A DNA stretch of 64,000 nucleotides from an uncultured Pelosinus sp. (GCA_900550105.1 URQW01000001.1:62001-126000); one strand, 5' to 3'; counted from the stretch's first letter, positions 35,577-44,907 are shown. Notes: generated by a model from the sequence alone, not told the origin. Program-made: numbers and translations.

Positions 35577-37250
35577 TTAAAAATACATAACGCCTTGCAA
35601 CCACAAACGCGACGGGCTATCAGTCGCGGACAGTGCAGCTTCGCGACCTACTTTCCAGGCATAATCCAATCGAACTCCATACTTTCCTGGTTGCTGCCAT
35701 AATAATCCGACACCAGCCCCCAATAACAACCGTCCATTAGGCCCCGAACCAACAGCGTTTTTATTAATTTTCACTTGACCACGATCAAAAAAAGCGAGGA
35801 CTTGAAACTGATCATCAGGCATCTTCCAGGCTATTTCGCTACGCCAAAGCCATCCCTCATCGCCACCACCTTCCCCTTGTGGATAAGCCCGAACGCCATG
35901 AGGACCTCCCAAATAAAATTTTTCCGCTGAATCAAGATTTTTTCCCGCTAACTGCCCTGTTACCTCTAGAGACAAATCAAGACGATTCCCTAAAGACTGA
36001 CGCCGATACCCGTTAATGAGCCACTTGTCGTACTTCCCAGCAGTTTGGGACAATTGATCGTCAAGCCGACTATCTTCCGATTGCAAGGAGAGCTTCCCCC
36101 GATAATAAGCCAAGGAAAAATAGTTTACGCCGCCATTGCCTAGATCATCACTACTATCACCATATAGAGCAAATACAGCCTGCTGCACTTTTTTGTCAGC
36201 GCGGTAGGCTAGACCCCTTTTTTCATCAATACTTGTTTTTACTTCATAACCAATTTTTGCTGTCAGTGAACGGTTTCTCAGTCGTTCTAAAGGAATCTCT
36301 TCATAAATGCCTTTTTCCGTTATACGACCTGATGCCTGTAACTCGGCAAAGGGATCACCAAGACGATACCCCAGCGAAGAATAAGCAATCGTCCAATTTA
36401 TATCATTGCCCAACATGGGCCAAGTATAGCGAAAACTTCCATCCCGCAGCAAAGCGCCACTAGTCATAACGCCTCCTAGAAGCAGTTGATCACCGCGCCC
36501 AGTCAAGTTTGAAAAGGAAACAGTTACGCCGCTTCGGTTGGCTCCGGCATAGCGGTTGCCATAATTGTCACTATAGATTTGACCATTCACCGATCGGCCT
36601 GGCAACAATTCCACCAGTAAATCACTTTCACCGGTAAATTCCCCGGGCGAAAGCGTTGCCCTAATACTAATGCCCGCACGATCATTTAGTCGCGAAAGTA
36701 CTCCATCCAGAGTATCTTTATCAATCAGTTCGCCCGGCTGTAACGGTGCCAAAAGCGTTTTTAATACTTTTGAATCAAGCTTTGCCTCATTTTTAATGAA
36801 GATTTTGCCATAATGACCGACAAATAAATCAATTTCTACTTCGCCATTGACTATATTCTGCTCGGGAATGACTGTCGTCGCTAAAAAATATCCCCGCGAC
36901 TGTACATAGGAGCGAACTTGATCAGCTATCTGCTCCAGCTCCGCGAGCGATAATTGTTTATTTAAATGGTCTCGCCACAAAAAACGCAATTTCTCCCCAG
37001 CAAATAAACTATCACCTTGAATCCGAATCGATCGAACAAACACTGCAGCCGTTCCACTTTCTTTCCCTGATTCCTCCGTTGGAACAACAATCTGCAGTGT
37101 TTTCTTTTCCGGGCTTATCAAGCGCTTTTCATTGCCTGCTCCAATAAGTTGCCCGCTGTCAGGCAATTCCGCGGCCCAGACAGTTCCCATTCCTAGCATA
37201 TAGATCAATACCATCAAAAAACGCCACGACTGCCAACGCTGTTTTTCCAT
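35577..37250 (-). CDS. Two-partner secretion pore TpsB (ShlB/FhaC family)
   Basis: A 557-residue outer-membrane transporter with a signal peptide (about 1-27), POTRA domains (about 65-220; VFVRSIRIQGDSLF starts the first) and a 16-strand barrel. The GVRAYPQGEGGGDEG segment corresponds to the VRGY tip of the plug loop, and the last strand ends in aromatic residues (QGVMYF) as Bam-dependent barrels do. It is transcribed first, 12 bases before tpsA. Its presence is direct evidence for an outer membrane. Confidence 0.92.
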   Translation of the reverse strand: MEKQRWQSWRFLMVLIYMLGMGTVWAAELPDSGQLIGAGNEKRLISPEKKTLQIVVPTEESGKESGTAAVFVRSIRIQGDSLFAGEKLRFLWRDHLNKQLSLAELEQIADQVRSYVQSRGYFLATTVIPEQNIVNGEVEIDLFVGHYGKIFIKNEAKLDSKVLKTLLAPLQPGELIDKDTLDGVLSRLNDRAGISIRATLSPGEFTGESDLLVELLPGRSVNGQIYSDNYGNRYAGANRSGVTVSFSNLTGRGDQLLLGGVMTSGALLRDGSFRYTWPMLGNDINWTIAYSSLGYRLGDPFAELQASGRITEKGIYEEIPLERLRNRSLTAKIGYEVKTSIDEKRGLAYRADKKVQQAVFALYGDSSDDLGNGGVNYFSLAYYRGKLSLQSEDSRLDDQLSQTAGKYDKWLINGYRRQSLGNRLDLSLEVTGQLAGKNLDSAEKFYLGGPHGVRAYPQGEGGGDEGWLWRSEIAWKMPDDQFQVLAFFDRGQVKINKNAVGSGPNGRLLLGAGVGLLWQQPGKYGVRLDYAWKVGREAALSATDSPSRLWLQGVMYF

Positions 37251-37592
37251 ACTGCAACTCCATCTACATTTTAGGTTTATTGCTATTCACCTTTTGCTTA
37301 TCATTCGTCACAACTACTCATTTCAGAGAAGGTTGGAAAAACAAACCAAATTACAGTTCACCAATATCCTATAACAAAAAGATTGCTATTAGTAATTCGT
37401 GTAAAATTGCTATAAACATTATAGGCTTTCAGACTTATTTTTGATCATTTTCGACAAAAGAAGAGTGGTTACCTGTCGTCTTCTTGACAAATAACCACTT
37501 TTTATTCATATTATCTTGGTAAGCAATAATGCATAAAATCAGGAAAAACACTGAAACCTGCAATTATTTATTTTAACAATATTTTTATCAAT
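37251..37592. other. Intergenic region upstream of tpsB, with hairpin
   Basis: No gene in about 340 bases. AGTGGTTA (37464-37471) and TAACCACT (37492-37499) form a hairpin that may end transcription of the upstream hydrolase gene on the minus strand. The repeat ATAGCAAT occurs twice on the minus strand upstream of tpsB, and TTGTTA-16-TGTAAT is a weak promoter candidate. Confidence 0.4.
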
Positions 37593-38573
37593 CTACCTTG
37601 GCGTTTTAGGCACTAGCGCTATAAAGTTTTCAACGGTCTGCCAATATTCGCGGCGCACCTGAAAAGCTGCTTGAATATGATCCATCGCCGGAAAAGTTAC
37701 CAACTGCGTTAGTGCGCCAGTCCGTTCATAAAGCGTACGAGACATAGCGACAGGAATCAGTTTATCAGCCTCGCCATGCAGATAGAGTACAGGCGTATGA
37801 ATCTGACTGGCAATACGAAGCGGTGATGCATCATAGTACAAAAAGCGGCCATGCCAGTAGGCGGCTAGATTTGCATAAACGAGTAGCAGATCGGATAACT
37901 GGGGTTCAAGCTGCGGCAGTCGCTGCCTGATTTGCTCTCGTAATAGCGCATCAAAATCATCAAAAGAACTGTCGGCAATATAAAAAGAAACCGCATCATT
38001 TTGATTATTTTTAGCAGCATGAAGTAATGCTGTAGCCGCCCCCATGGAAATACCGTGAACGCCGATTTGCCCATGGGGAAAGCGCTGCTGCAGCCAACCA
38101 ATCCATTGATCTAAATCATCTTTTTCGTAGACGCCCCAAGACACCGAATCACCGCCGCTATCGCCATGGCGGCGCGAATCAATCATTAAAAAATTAAAAC
38201 CAGCATTTAGATACACGCGGGCGTAGCCCAAACCATCTAAGCGGCTCCCCGTAAAGCCATGTAAAAAAATAATAGTTTTAGTACTAGGCTGTGAGTTTGG
38301 AATAAAAGTCCCCTGCAACGGATAGCCAAAAGGGGAAGTGAGTGTAATGTCCTGCCAGCCTAATTGCTCTTTCCCTCGTTCCAATCTCGCTTTCAGTTGA
38401 GCAGAATCGGACCGATTGGGTCTAGTATGGAGCACACTGGCTTCTTCAAAAACCTTATTTCCCAAGAAAAAGCCGACGCCATTGACACTAAAAAATACGA
38501 TTGCAACGAATAGTACGACCCCGTAGCGCCACAACTTCCGGCTTTTTTTCGCTATTCTAACTTGTCCGTCCAT
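37593..38573 (-). CDS. Membrane-anchored alpha/beta hydrolase
   Basis: A 326-residue protein with one N-terminal TM helix (about 15-35) and an extracytoplasmic alpha/beta hydrolase domain. The oxyanion HGFTGSRLDG, nucleophile elbow GISMGAAT, acid HGEADKLIP and histidine in MDHIQAAF are all present. It is similar to the YqkD/Bem46-like serine hydrolases; substrate unknown. ATG at 38573 follows CGGAGG by 7-8 bases, whereas the open frame extends 21 codons upstream without a site. It appears to form its own unit downstream of cstA, with a terminator between. Confidence 0.82.
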   Translation of the reverse strand: MDGQVRIAKKSRKLWRYGVVLFVAIVFFSVNGVGFFLGNKVFEEASVLHTRPNRSDSAQLKARLERGKEQLGWQDITLTSPFGYPLQGTFIPNSQPSTKTIIFLHGFTGSRLDGLGYARVYLNAGFNFLMIDSRRHGDSGGDSVSWGVYEKDDLDQWIGWLQQRFPHGQIGVHGISMGAATALLHAAKNNQNDAVSFYIADSSFDDFDALLREQIRQRLPQLEPQLSDLLLVYANLAAYWHGRFLYYDASPLRIASQIHTPVLYLHGEADKLIPVAMSRTLYERTGALTQLVTFPAMDHIQAAFQVRREYWQTVENFIALVPKTPR

Positions 38574-38651
38574 AGTAGTGCCTCCGTAATAAGAACCCTT
38601 CATTAAATAAAACTTAGTTTCTGCATTTTTAAACAAATTCCTTTTGTAATC

Positions 38652-38699
38652 GTCTAAAAAACCAGCTTCCTGTCACTAAAAATGACAGAAAGCTGGTTC
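38652..38699 (-). terminator. Terminator after cstA
   Basis: AACCAGCTT-type arm with inner TGTCA/TGACA pairing (38660-38698), followed on the minus strand by six T. It lies 31 bases after the cstA stop. Confidence 0.88.
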
Positions 38700-38729
38700 A
38701 TTTAAAACAAATCAATTGAACAGTTAAAC

Positions 38730-40418
38730 CTAATCTTGTTGAACAGCCGGACGGGCCGGTGAGTCAACTAACTTGCGAACACTCGTTGAGGCTACAAGCA
38801 TGGCCAGAATAATCAAGGCAATCGCGACAATAAGCTGCAGTCCATCAGTCAAGAAAGAGAACCCGCCTGTGTACAGTACCTTTTTTACAATACCATAGAT
38901 TGACATCAACAGAGCTAACATTGTAGCGCTAAACATAAATATCATGGGAATATAGAGCATCTTGCCTTCTCGGCCTGTTACCTTTAAGAATACGGCCAAA
39001 GCAATTAATACTAGGGCGGAGCAAAGCTGATTCGCCGCCCCAAAGAGCGGCCAGAGATTCATATAACCGCCCAAACAGAGCAAATAGCCAAAGAAAAGTG
39101 TCAGGATCGTAGCAAAATATTTGTTCGTAAAGATTTTTTGCACTGTCGTCATTTGCGCCGGATCCGTTGTATCCCCTGTAAACAATTCTTGTAAACACAT
39201 GCGGCCAATTCGCCCCACCGAATCCAAGGTGGTCAAGGCCAGAGCCGATACGCACATCGTAATAATACAGGTGGCAATCGCGCTAGGCAGTCCGAACATA
39301 GCCATAAAATTGCCAACAGAAGCTGAAAAGATCTGGAAAGGCGTGCCTTTTGGCAGAACGCCGCCTACCGAAGCCGCCCCTACTACAATGAGAGCGACTA
39401 CGGCTAAAATTGTTTCCACCATCATCGCGCCATAGCCGACAAAGAGCATATCTTTCTCGTTAGAAATCGTTTTTGAGGATGTACCAGACGAAACGAGACT
39501 GTGAAAACCAGATACAGCGCCGCAAGCAATCGTAATGAAGAGAATGGGAAACATGGGTTTCCCGCCCACTTCAAAGCCACTGAAGGCTGGCAATTCAATT
39601 GTTGGGTTCGTAAAAATAACACCAACAACACCACTTAAAATCATCCCTAGCAGCAAAAAGGAACTCAAATAGTCGCGCGGCTCCATAAGCAGCCACATCG
39701 GCATAACTGCTGCCATAAACATATAAGCAAAAACCACATAAATCCAAGTCGTTTTTGTAAAGTACAGAGGATAAGCAATCCCAACGGCCAGCATTGCCGC
39801 AATTAATACAAGGGCGACAGCCAGTTTCGTTTTTTCGGACAAGGGATATTTTTTTAGGAAAAGTCCGAAGAAAATAGCCACAACAATATACAGCATGGAA
39901 ATAGACGCAGCAGCCGCGTTCGGCGTCGCCAAAGCGCCATTTGCACTAAAACCATTAAAAGTTGTTGCTACAATATCGGCAAAAGCGGCAATGATTAAGA
40001 GCGTAAATAGCCAAGAAAAGAGCAAGAACATGCGCTTGCCTGTTTTGCCGATATATTGTTCAATCATCATACCAATCGATTTTCCGTCATTTTTTACGGA
40101 AGCATATAATGCTGTAAAGTCTTGTACGGCGCCAAAAAAGATACCGCCAATCATCAGCCAGAGCATAACCGGCGCCCACCCAAACATAGCGGCTATAATC
40201 GGACCTGTGACTGGGCCCGCCCCGGCAATCGACGAAAATTGATGGGTAAAAACAGTAAACTTAGAGGAAGGGACATAATCATCCCCATCTTCAAAACGGT
40301 AGGCCGGTGTTTTCGCCTGAGGATCAATTCCCCAAAGCTTCGCCAGCCAGCGGCCGTAAATGAAGTAACCACTTGCACAAACAATAATTGCAATTGCTAA
40401 TAAAGTTAATCCATTCAT
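38730..40418 (-). CDS. cstA: CstA-family carbon starvation / peptide-pyruvate transporter
   Basis: A 562-residue polytopic protein of the CstA family with the N-terminal CstA domain (GAGPVTGPIIAAMFGWAPVMLWL near residue 68) and a C-terminal domain. It is shorter than the about 700-residue E. coli CstA and nearer the compact Firmicute forms. Family members import pyruvate or peptides. GGAGC precedes the ATG. The gene is headed by an apparent T-box leader, so expression should follow the charging of a tRNA; that supports an amino-acid or peptide substrate here rather than pyruvate. It is monocistronic. Confidence 0.9.
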   Translation of the reverse strand: MNGLTLLAIAIIVCASGYFIYGRWLAKLWGIDPQAKTPAYRFEDGDDYVPSSKFTVFTHQFSSIAGAGPVTGPIIAAMFGWAPVMLWLMIGGIFFGAVQDFTALYASVKNDGKSIGMMIEQYIGKTGKRMFLLFSWLFTLLIIAAFADIVATTFNGFSANGALATPNAAAASISMLYIVVAIFFGLFLKKYPLSEKTKLAVALVLIAAMLAVGIAYPLYFTKTTWIYVVFAYMFMAAVMPMWLLMEPRDYLSSFLLLGMILSGVVGVIFTNPTIELPAFSGFEVGGKPMFPILFITIACGAVSGFHSLVSSGTSSKTISNEKDMLFVGYGAMMVETILAVVALIVVGAASVGGVLPKGTPFQIFSASVGNFMAMFGLPSAIATCIITMCVSALALTTLDSVGRIGRMCLQELFTGDTTDPAQMTTVQKIFTNKYFATILTLFFGYLLCLGGYMNLWPLFGAANQLCSALVLIALAVFLKVTGREGKMLYIPMIFMFSATMLALLMSIYGIVKKVLYTGGFSFLTDGLQLIVAIALIILAMLVASTSVRKLVDSPARPAVQQD

Positions 40419-40449
40419 GTGAAATAGCTCCTTTTTATATATTGTCAGA

Positions 40450-40780
40450 GAAAAATAAAACCTTCGCCTCCCATGGATATTCCATGTTGAAGACGAAGGA
40501 ATAAATTCTCCGCGTTACCACTTCATTTGCCGCTTGCGCAGCCGCTCACTCATATCGGGATGCAATCCGAATACGGTTCTTCATAACGGTAGAATACCGG
40601 ATATGCCTACTTCTGTTCAGCATTCTGCTCACAGAGGAGATAGGAAGAAGTTTTTCTACTGCCTTGCACCAACCGACAGCTCTCTGCCAGAAAAATCTGC
40701 TTCTGTTTTATTCTGATCATCGCATTTTTAAAACCTGTATGGAGTTACTATGCAACACGTGCTTTACAACGTAACATTTG
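40450..40780 (-). ncRNA. T-box leader of cstA, candidate Arg specifier
   Basis: On the minus strand, Stem I contains the conserved distal stretch AGAGAG ... GGTTGGTGCAA and the 3' side TGAAC-AGA-AGTAGG, which places AGA (40612-40614) as the candidate specifier. A GCTGC-GCAA-GCGGC hairpin is Stem III. The T-box core AAGTGGTAACGCGG (40510-40523) differs from the consensus at one base, and its TGGT would pair with an ACCA tRNA end. The terminator (40461-40499, CCTTCG...CGAAGG with inner CATGG/CCATG) is followed by TTTTATTTTT. Confidence 0.85.
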
Positions 40781-40786
40781 CTTTAC

Positions 40787-40815
40787 AATATAACACGCGT
40801 TTTTTTCTTTGTCAA
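40787..40815 (-). promoter_or_regulatory. Promoter of the T-box leader
   Basis: On the minus strand TTGACA (40810-40815) and TATATT (40787-40792) are separated by exactly 17 bases. It lies just upstream of the T-box. Confidence 0.8.
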
Positions 40816-40880
40816 CCGAATTTCCCTGTGGCAATTTTCAAACTTTTCAACAATAAAACCACAAAAAAACTTGTAGCAAT

Positions 40881-40942
40881 AAAAAGAGCTCTTCTCTTTG
40901 ATAGATATCCTCTCGGATCGTCCATCTATAGAAGAGCTTTTT
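40881..40942 (-). terminator. Terminator after the DUF1537 kinase gene
   Basis: AGCTCTTC (40887-40894) pairs with GAAGAGCT (40931-40938) with flanking A/T pairing and inner GATAGAT/ATCTATA pairing. On the minus strand a T-run follows. It ends the seven-gene cluster. Confidence 0.75.
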
Positions 40943-40955
40943 CTACTCACTAAGG

Positions 40956-42383
40956 TCACGATAAAATCTTTACAACTTCTTTTAAAGTGTCCGGTTCGCC
41001 CACATTACCAGGAAAAATAACATAAGGCATATGAGGAAATTTACTTGTACCATCAGTCTGCCAGACAGGAATACCTGGTTGAATTTGCCCTAGCACTTTC
41101 GCTCGTTTTACCCGGAGCGCCTTCGTTCCAATATCACTGGAAGTAATACCGCCTTTAGCTACTACAAAAGCCGGTATAATCTGTAACCTGCCTACGAGTG
41201 ACTGAACAGCTTCAGAAATAGCTACTGAGCGTTTTAACGCCGCTTCTTTCGTATCGTTTTCCAGTGTAAGAAGCTGCCGTTTCGTATAGACAATGACTGT
41301 TTTTCCCTGGGCAAGATATGCTTCTTCTTGACTTAAGACAGAATCAATTTCAGCAGCGAACTGCGTCGGTTCTAACACAAGATCAGAATTAAATTCAATG
41401 AACTGGAGACCAGTAAGATCACGCAAGGCTTCTAGCTGGCTCGTCGTTTTCTGCGTGTGCGAGCCGATAACGACAATGCCGCCGCAAGTCGTATCAGGTA
41501 AGACCATCTCATCGTGCTTTAGTAGCGCTTTATTCTCAATTGCGCCAAGCTCCTTCACCAGGCCTGCGGCTGTACGAAAAAGAAAATACTTTCCCTGGGC
41601 CAAAGCCTGATATAACGCGATCGTAAAAACTTTCACATCACAGGCGTCAATGGCATTTACTACGACCTTTTGAAAATCGTTCACTGCCATAAGCTGCTGA
41701 CAAATTTGCTCATAGCGACAGGCCCGTAAATCTTTTAAAGCAATCGTAACAACAGACTCTTTCTTATAGATTCCCTGCGACTTTTCTTCAATATATTCCG
41801 TTAAATCAGACGAGCTGTAGCCAAAAGTTTTATCCTGAGCAAATTCGGTCTGCCCGGCTGGTACTAGTTCATTACCGTATTTGACATAATGAACGTTATC
41901 AATCGTAAACCGTCCGCCTTCTTTAAAATAGGGACAGAGAATCTCGCCGTCTACTGTTTGCCCTCCTGCTTCCAGTTTTTCACGCAGCAAACTAGTTTCC
42001 AGCGGATAATGGCCTCGCAACGTGGAATCACTGCGACTCACCAGCAAAAAGGGCTGCCCCTTTTCTTTCGATACGCAGAGAATTCTTTCACCGATTTCTT
42101 CATGCACTCTTCGCGTTTCTGCTTCTGTCATGCCCCGAGAATTGGTTAAAATATACACGACTTTTGCTTCCTCGTCAAAACAGCGGCACAAGCTTTCATA
42201 GGACCAATCCGTATAGACATAAATGTCATGAACTGTCTGAACGCCTGTCGGGTCATCATCTAAAACAATGATCTTGTGGCGATCTTGAGCAGCTGCTTGC
42301 GCCAAAAGCGGCTGCAGCTTTGCTTCTGAAACGATTTCATAAGATTGCAGCACAGAAGTATCTAACCTTTGTGATAGACTCAT
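40956..42383 (-). CDS. Four-carbon acid sugar kinase (DUF1537 family)
   Basis: A 475-residue ATP-dependent kinase of the DtnK/LtnK/OtnK type, which phosphorylates C4 sugar acids such as D-erythronate, D-threonate and L-threonate. The N-terminal domain has IIVLDDDPTGVQTVHD and SRSDSTLRGHYPLE; the C-terminal nucleotide-binding domain has VVAKGGITSSDIG and YVIFPGNVG. ATG at 42383 follows GGGAGG. It is the last gene of the cluster. Known pathways pair this kinase with a PdxA2 or LtnD-type dehydrogenase, neither of which is present; a class II aldolase and a BKACE enzyme take those places. Confidence 0.85.
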   Translation of the reverse strand: MSLSQRLDTSVLQSYEIVSEAKLQPLLAQAAAQDRHKIIVLDDDPTGVQTVHDIYVYTDWSYESLCRCFDEEAKVVYILTNSRGMTEAETRRVHEEIGERILCVSKEKGQPFLLVSRSDSTLRGHYPLETSLLREKLEAGGQTVDGEILCPYFKEGGRFTIDNVHYVKYGNELVPAGQTEFAQDKTFGYSSSDLTEYIEEKSQGIYKKESVVTIALKDLRACRYEQICQQLMAVNDFQKVVVNAIDACDVKVFTIALYQALAQGKYFLFRTAAGLVKELGAIENKALLKHDEMVLPDTTCGGIVVIGSHTQKTTSQLEALRDLTGLQFIEFNSDLVLEPTQFAAEIDSVLSQEEAYLAQGKTVIVYTKRQLLTLENDTKEAALKRSVAISEAVQSLVGRLQIIPAFVVAKGGITSSDIGTKALRVKRAKVLGQIQPGIPVWQTDGTSKFPHMPYVIFPGNVGEPDTLKEVVKILS

Positions 42384-42397
42384 CCTTGTCCCTCCCG

Positions 42398-43201
42398 TCA
42401 TTTGCTGACAATCGAAAAAGTTCTTCTTGCTTCAGCCGGCGTCATCGGCGCTTTGTCCATTGCCTGGAGCAAACGAACTGTTTTTTCTACTAAAGGCAAA
42501 TTCGTAGCAACTTGTTCTGTTTCATTTAAATAATTACTGTCTTCAAAACCAATGCGTACAGTACTTGCTCCCAGTCCCACAGCCGCAGCTATAATCGAAA
42601 AATTCCGTCTATTAGCATGAGTAATGCCCCATAAAGCGCCAAGCGGAATCATTTGTATCATCGCCGCCAAAACATCAGGCCTAGCTGGTGCTTCACCCTC
42701 ATGCCCCAGCACGATGCTAAACAACACTGGATCCACAAACTCATAGCGTTTCATAAACTCGCGCATGGTAAAGACATGACCAATCTCAAATACTTCTACT
42801 TCCGGCGTTTTCTTTTGCTGTAAGAGACTCTGAATACAATACTCCACCTCATCAAGGGGATTACAGTAAACAGCCTTACCTAAATTCGTCGATCCTACAT
42901 TTAAGGAGCAGGCTTCCACTAAATCGGAAAAGAGCGGTACACAGCGTTCTTCAATCGTTAAGTTGGAAACACCGCCTGTCGATACCTCAATAATCATATC
43001 AGATTCGCGGCGAATCAACCGAAGCGTTTCTTCAAGCAGACTCATATCAGTCGTCAACTTGCCCTGTTGATCACGCACATGTAAATGTACCATAGCAGCC
43101 CCAGCTCGCCAGCAAGCCAGTACATCAGCTGCAATTTTCTCTGGAATAATTTCTTTATCAGTGCTCGCTACTGGAGCAACAGAAATCATCACCTTATCCA
43201 T
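42398..43201 (-). CDS. BKACE (DUF849) beta-keto acid cleavage enzyme
   Basis: A 267-residue TIM-barrel protein of the beta-keto acid cleavage family. Characterised members (such as Kce) condense a beta-keto acid with acetyl-CoA and release acetoacetate plus a new CoA ester. The zinc ligands lie in MVHLHVRDQQG near residue 40; EVSTGG, GSTNLG and GALWGITHANRRN are family stretches. AGGAGG precedes the ATG; it is 28 bases after the aldolase and 14 before the kinase. The side-chain specificity cannot be assigned from the sequence. Its place beside an acid-sugar kinase is unusual. Confidence 0.85.
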   Translation of the reverse strand: MDKVMISVAPVASTDKEIIPEKIAADVLACWRAGAAMVHLHVRDQQGKLTTDMSLLEETLRLIRRESDMIIEVSTGGVSNLTIEERCVPLFSDLVEACSLNVGSTNLGKAVYCNPLDEVEYCIQSLLQQKKTPEVEVFEIGHVFTMREFMKRYEFVDPVLFSIVLGHEGEAPARPDVLAAMIQMIPLGALWGITHANRRNFSIIAAAVGLGASTVRIGFEDSNYLNETEQVATNLPLVEKTVRLLQAMDKAPMTPAEARRTFSIVSK

Positions 43202-43229
43202 CGTTCTCCTCCTACCCTAACGCCTCACG

Positions 43230-44087
43230 TCACGTCTCATCCACTGCCAAAGGCCGTTTAAAGTGAGCCATAAACTCTCGAACAGCTTCTTTTACAAAAG
43301 CAGTCTGCAGTGAAGATAGTTCGGAAAAATGAGGCTGTCTTTGCGCTAAACACTCTCGCGTCTTAGCAATTACCTGCATAGAAATTTCCGTATTCACATT
43401 TATTTTAGCAATACCGCCTGCAATGCAACGAGAAATATCAACTTCACTTAAGCCAGATCCGCCATGAAGTACCAGCGGAACGGAAACAAGCTGCTGAATC
43501 TCAGCTAAAATGTCAAAGCGTAGTTGCGGCTTAGCGGTATACATTCCATGAACTGTACCAATCGAAACAGCTAAAGCATCTACTCCGGTAGCCGCTACAA
43601 ATTCGGCTGCCATCATTGGATCTGTGAAAATCTCCCGATCCAGCTCTGATCCTTCATGGGAGAAAGCGCCTGCAGCAATGGAACCAAGTTCTGCCTCAAC
43701 GGAAACGCCGCAGGCATGAGCAACATCGCAAACAAGTTTGGTATTTGTTACATTTTCGCCAAAAGATAGCGCCGATCCATCATACATGACAGAATTAAAA
43801 CCGCTTTGGATTGCTTGAAAAACTGTAGCAAGCTCACTGCAATGATCTAAATGAAGACAAACCGAATCAGGGCTGTCAGCAGCGAAGAGCCGCGCCAGAG
43901 CCGATGCTTCTTTGAAAGACATATTCTGTAAATACTTAGCGCCAAACGCCAAAATGATAGGCGCCTGCATTTCCTGTCCAGCTGCAATAATGCCTTGAAA
44001 GGTTTCATAGTTATAGCCATTAAAGGAGCCTACAGCATAGCGCTGCTGAGAAGCTTCCTTCAGAAACTCCGTAAAATGAACCAGCAT
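43230..44087 (-). CDS. Class II ketose-bisphosphate aldolase (GatY/FbaA-like)
   Basis: A 285-residue zinc-dependent aldolase of the GatY/KbaY/fructose-bisphosphate type. The catalytic aspartate and zinc histidine lie in LHLDHCSE, VEAELGSI supplies a further ligand, GTVHGMYT and LHGGSGL contain the other zinc histidines, and NVNTEIS is the phosphate-binding strand. Such enzymes split a phosphorylated ketose or acid to DHAP and an aldehyde. ATG at 44087 follows AAAGGAG; the open frame runs into the regulator gene. In this cluster it would plausibly act on the product of the DUF1537 kinase; this is inference. Confidence 0.85.
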   Translation of the reverse strand: MLVHFTEFLKEASQQRYAVGSFNGYNYETFQGIIAAGQEMQAPIILAFGAKYLQNMSFKEASALARLFAADSPDSVCLHLDHCSELATVFQAIQSGFNSVMYDGSALSFGENVTNTKLVCDVAHACGVSVEAELGSIAAGAFSHEGSELDREIFTDPMMAAEFVAATGVDALAVSIGTVHGMYTAKPQLRFDILAEIQQLVSVPLVLHGGSGLSEVDISRCIAGGIAKINVNTEISMQVIAKTRECLAQRQPHFSELSSLQTAFVKEAVREFMAHFKRPLAVDET

Positions 44088-44107
44088 GATGATAGCTCCT
44101 TTAGCTA

Positions 44108-44824
44108 TTAAAAGTTGACTTTTTCCCAATATTGATAATGTTTTTCCACAACTTCATGAATCGCTTGCTTATTTTTGTCCTTTAACACGCGAAGTATATC
44201 ACGGTGCATTTGCAAGAACTCTTCTGTAGCACCTTCGTGCATAAACTTTTCGATAGCCCGAATCCGTGATGTTTTGGTAATTTGATCCACATAGGAACAG
44301 ATTCCCTCTAGCAAAACATTTTGCGTAATCGCCGTAAGTACCATATGAAAAGCCGTGTCGGCATCATACACGTCCGAAGGAGCGACCTTAGCCATAGCAA
44401 TTTTTCGTTCTAGTTCCTTCAGAGCCTGTTCCATTGCATGAAGCGATTCTAAATCCAGCTTATCTATAGCCAACTGTAAAATTCCCACATCAATGATCTT
44501 ACGTAGCTCGACAATCTGATTTGCTGAATCCTTTTGCAAAATGATTCCGTACAAAACAGGGTAGAGCATCTTGCTGTCATAATCTTGCCGCACAAAAGTT
44601 CCCTCAGCTCGTCTGATCGTCAGTACACCATAGGCAACAAGAATTTTAATGGCCTCACGCACTGAATTTCTACCAACGCCTAACGATACGCACAACTCGT
44701 TTTCTGTAGGAATTTGATCGCCCGGCTTTAACTCACCGCTAATAATCGCATTTGTAATTGTATCAACAATCTGCTCTACCACAGATTTACTACCGATTTC
44801 CTTGAGAAAACTTTCTTTGGCCAT
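44108..44824 (-). CDS. GntR/FadR-type regulator of the acid-sugar cluster
   Basis: A 238-residue regulator with an N-terminal winged helix (about 10-78; GDQIPTENELCVSLGVGRNSVREAIKIL) and an FCD ligand domain with metal-binding histidines (AFHMVLT, HRDILRVL and KHYQYW near the end). FCD domains bind small organic acids. ATG at 44824 follows AGGAGG; the open frame starts 29 codons earlier without a site. It lies inside the cluster, 20 bases before the aldolase, with a promoter of its own. It is the expected specific regulator of the cluster. Confidence 0.88.
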   Translation of the reverse strand: MAKESFLKEIGSKSVVEQIVDTITNAIISGELKPGDQIPTENELCVSLGVGRNSVREAIKILVAYGVLTIRRAEGTFVRQDYDSKMLYPVLYGIILQKDSANQIVELRKIIDVGILQLAIDKLDLESLHAMEQALKELERKIAMAKVAPSDVYDADTAFHMVLTAITQNVLLEGICSYVDQITKTSRIRAIEKFMHEGATEEFLQMHRDILRVLKDKNKQAIHEVVEKHYQYWEKVNF

Positions 44825-44855
44825 ATTGGACCTCCTGATGATATTTGTAGTTTTA

Positions 44856-44885
44856 AGTATAACATCATACGTAGGCCCAATACAA
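44856..44885 (-). promoter_or_regulatory. Internal promoter before the GntR gene
   Basis: On the minus strand TTGTAT (44880-44885), an 18-base spacer, and TATACT (44856-44861). The spacer contains CTACGTATGAT, which shares TACGTAT with the repeat site upstream of the first gene of the cluster, so it may also bind the GntR protein. Confidence 0.5.
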
Positions 44886-44907
44886 TTTGAAAACACTTCT
44901 TTCCTTA

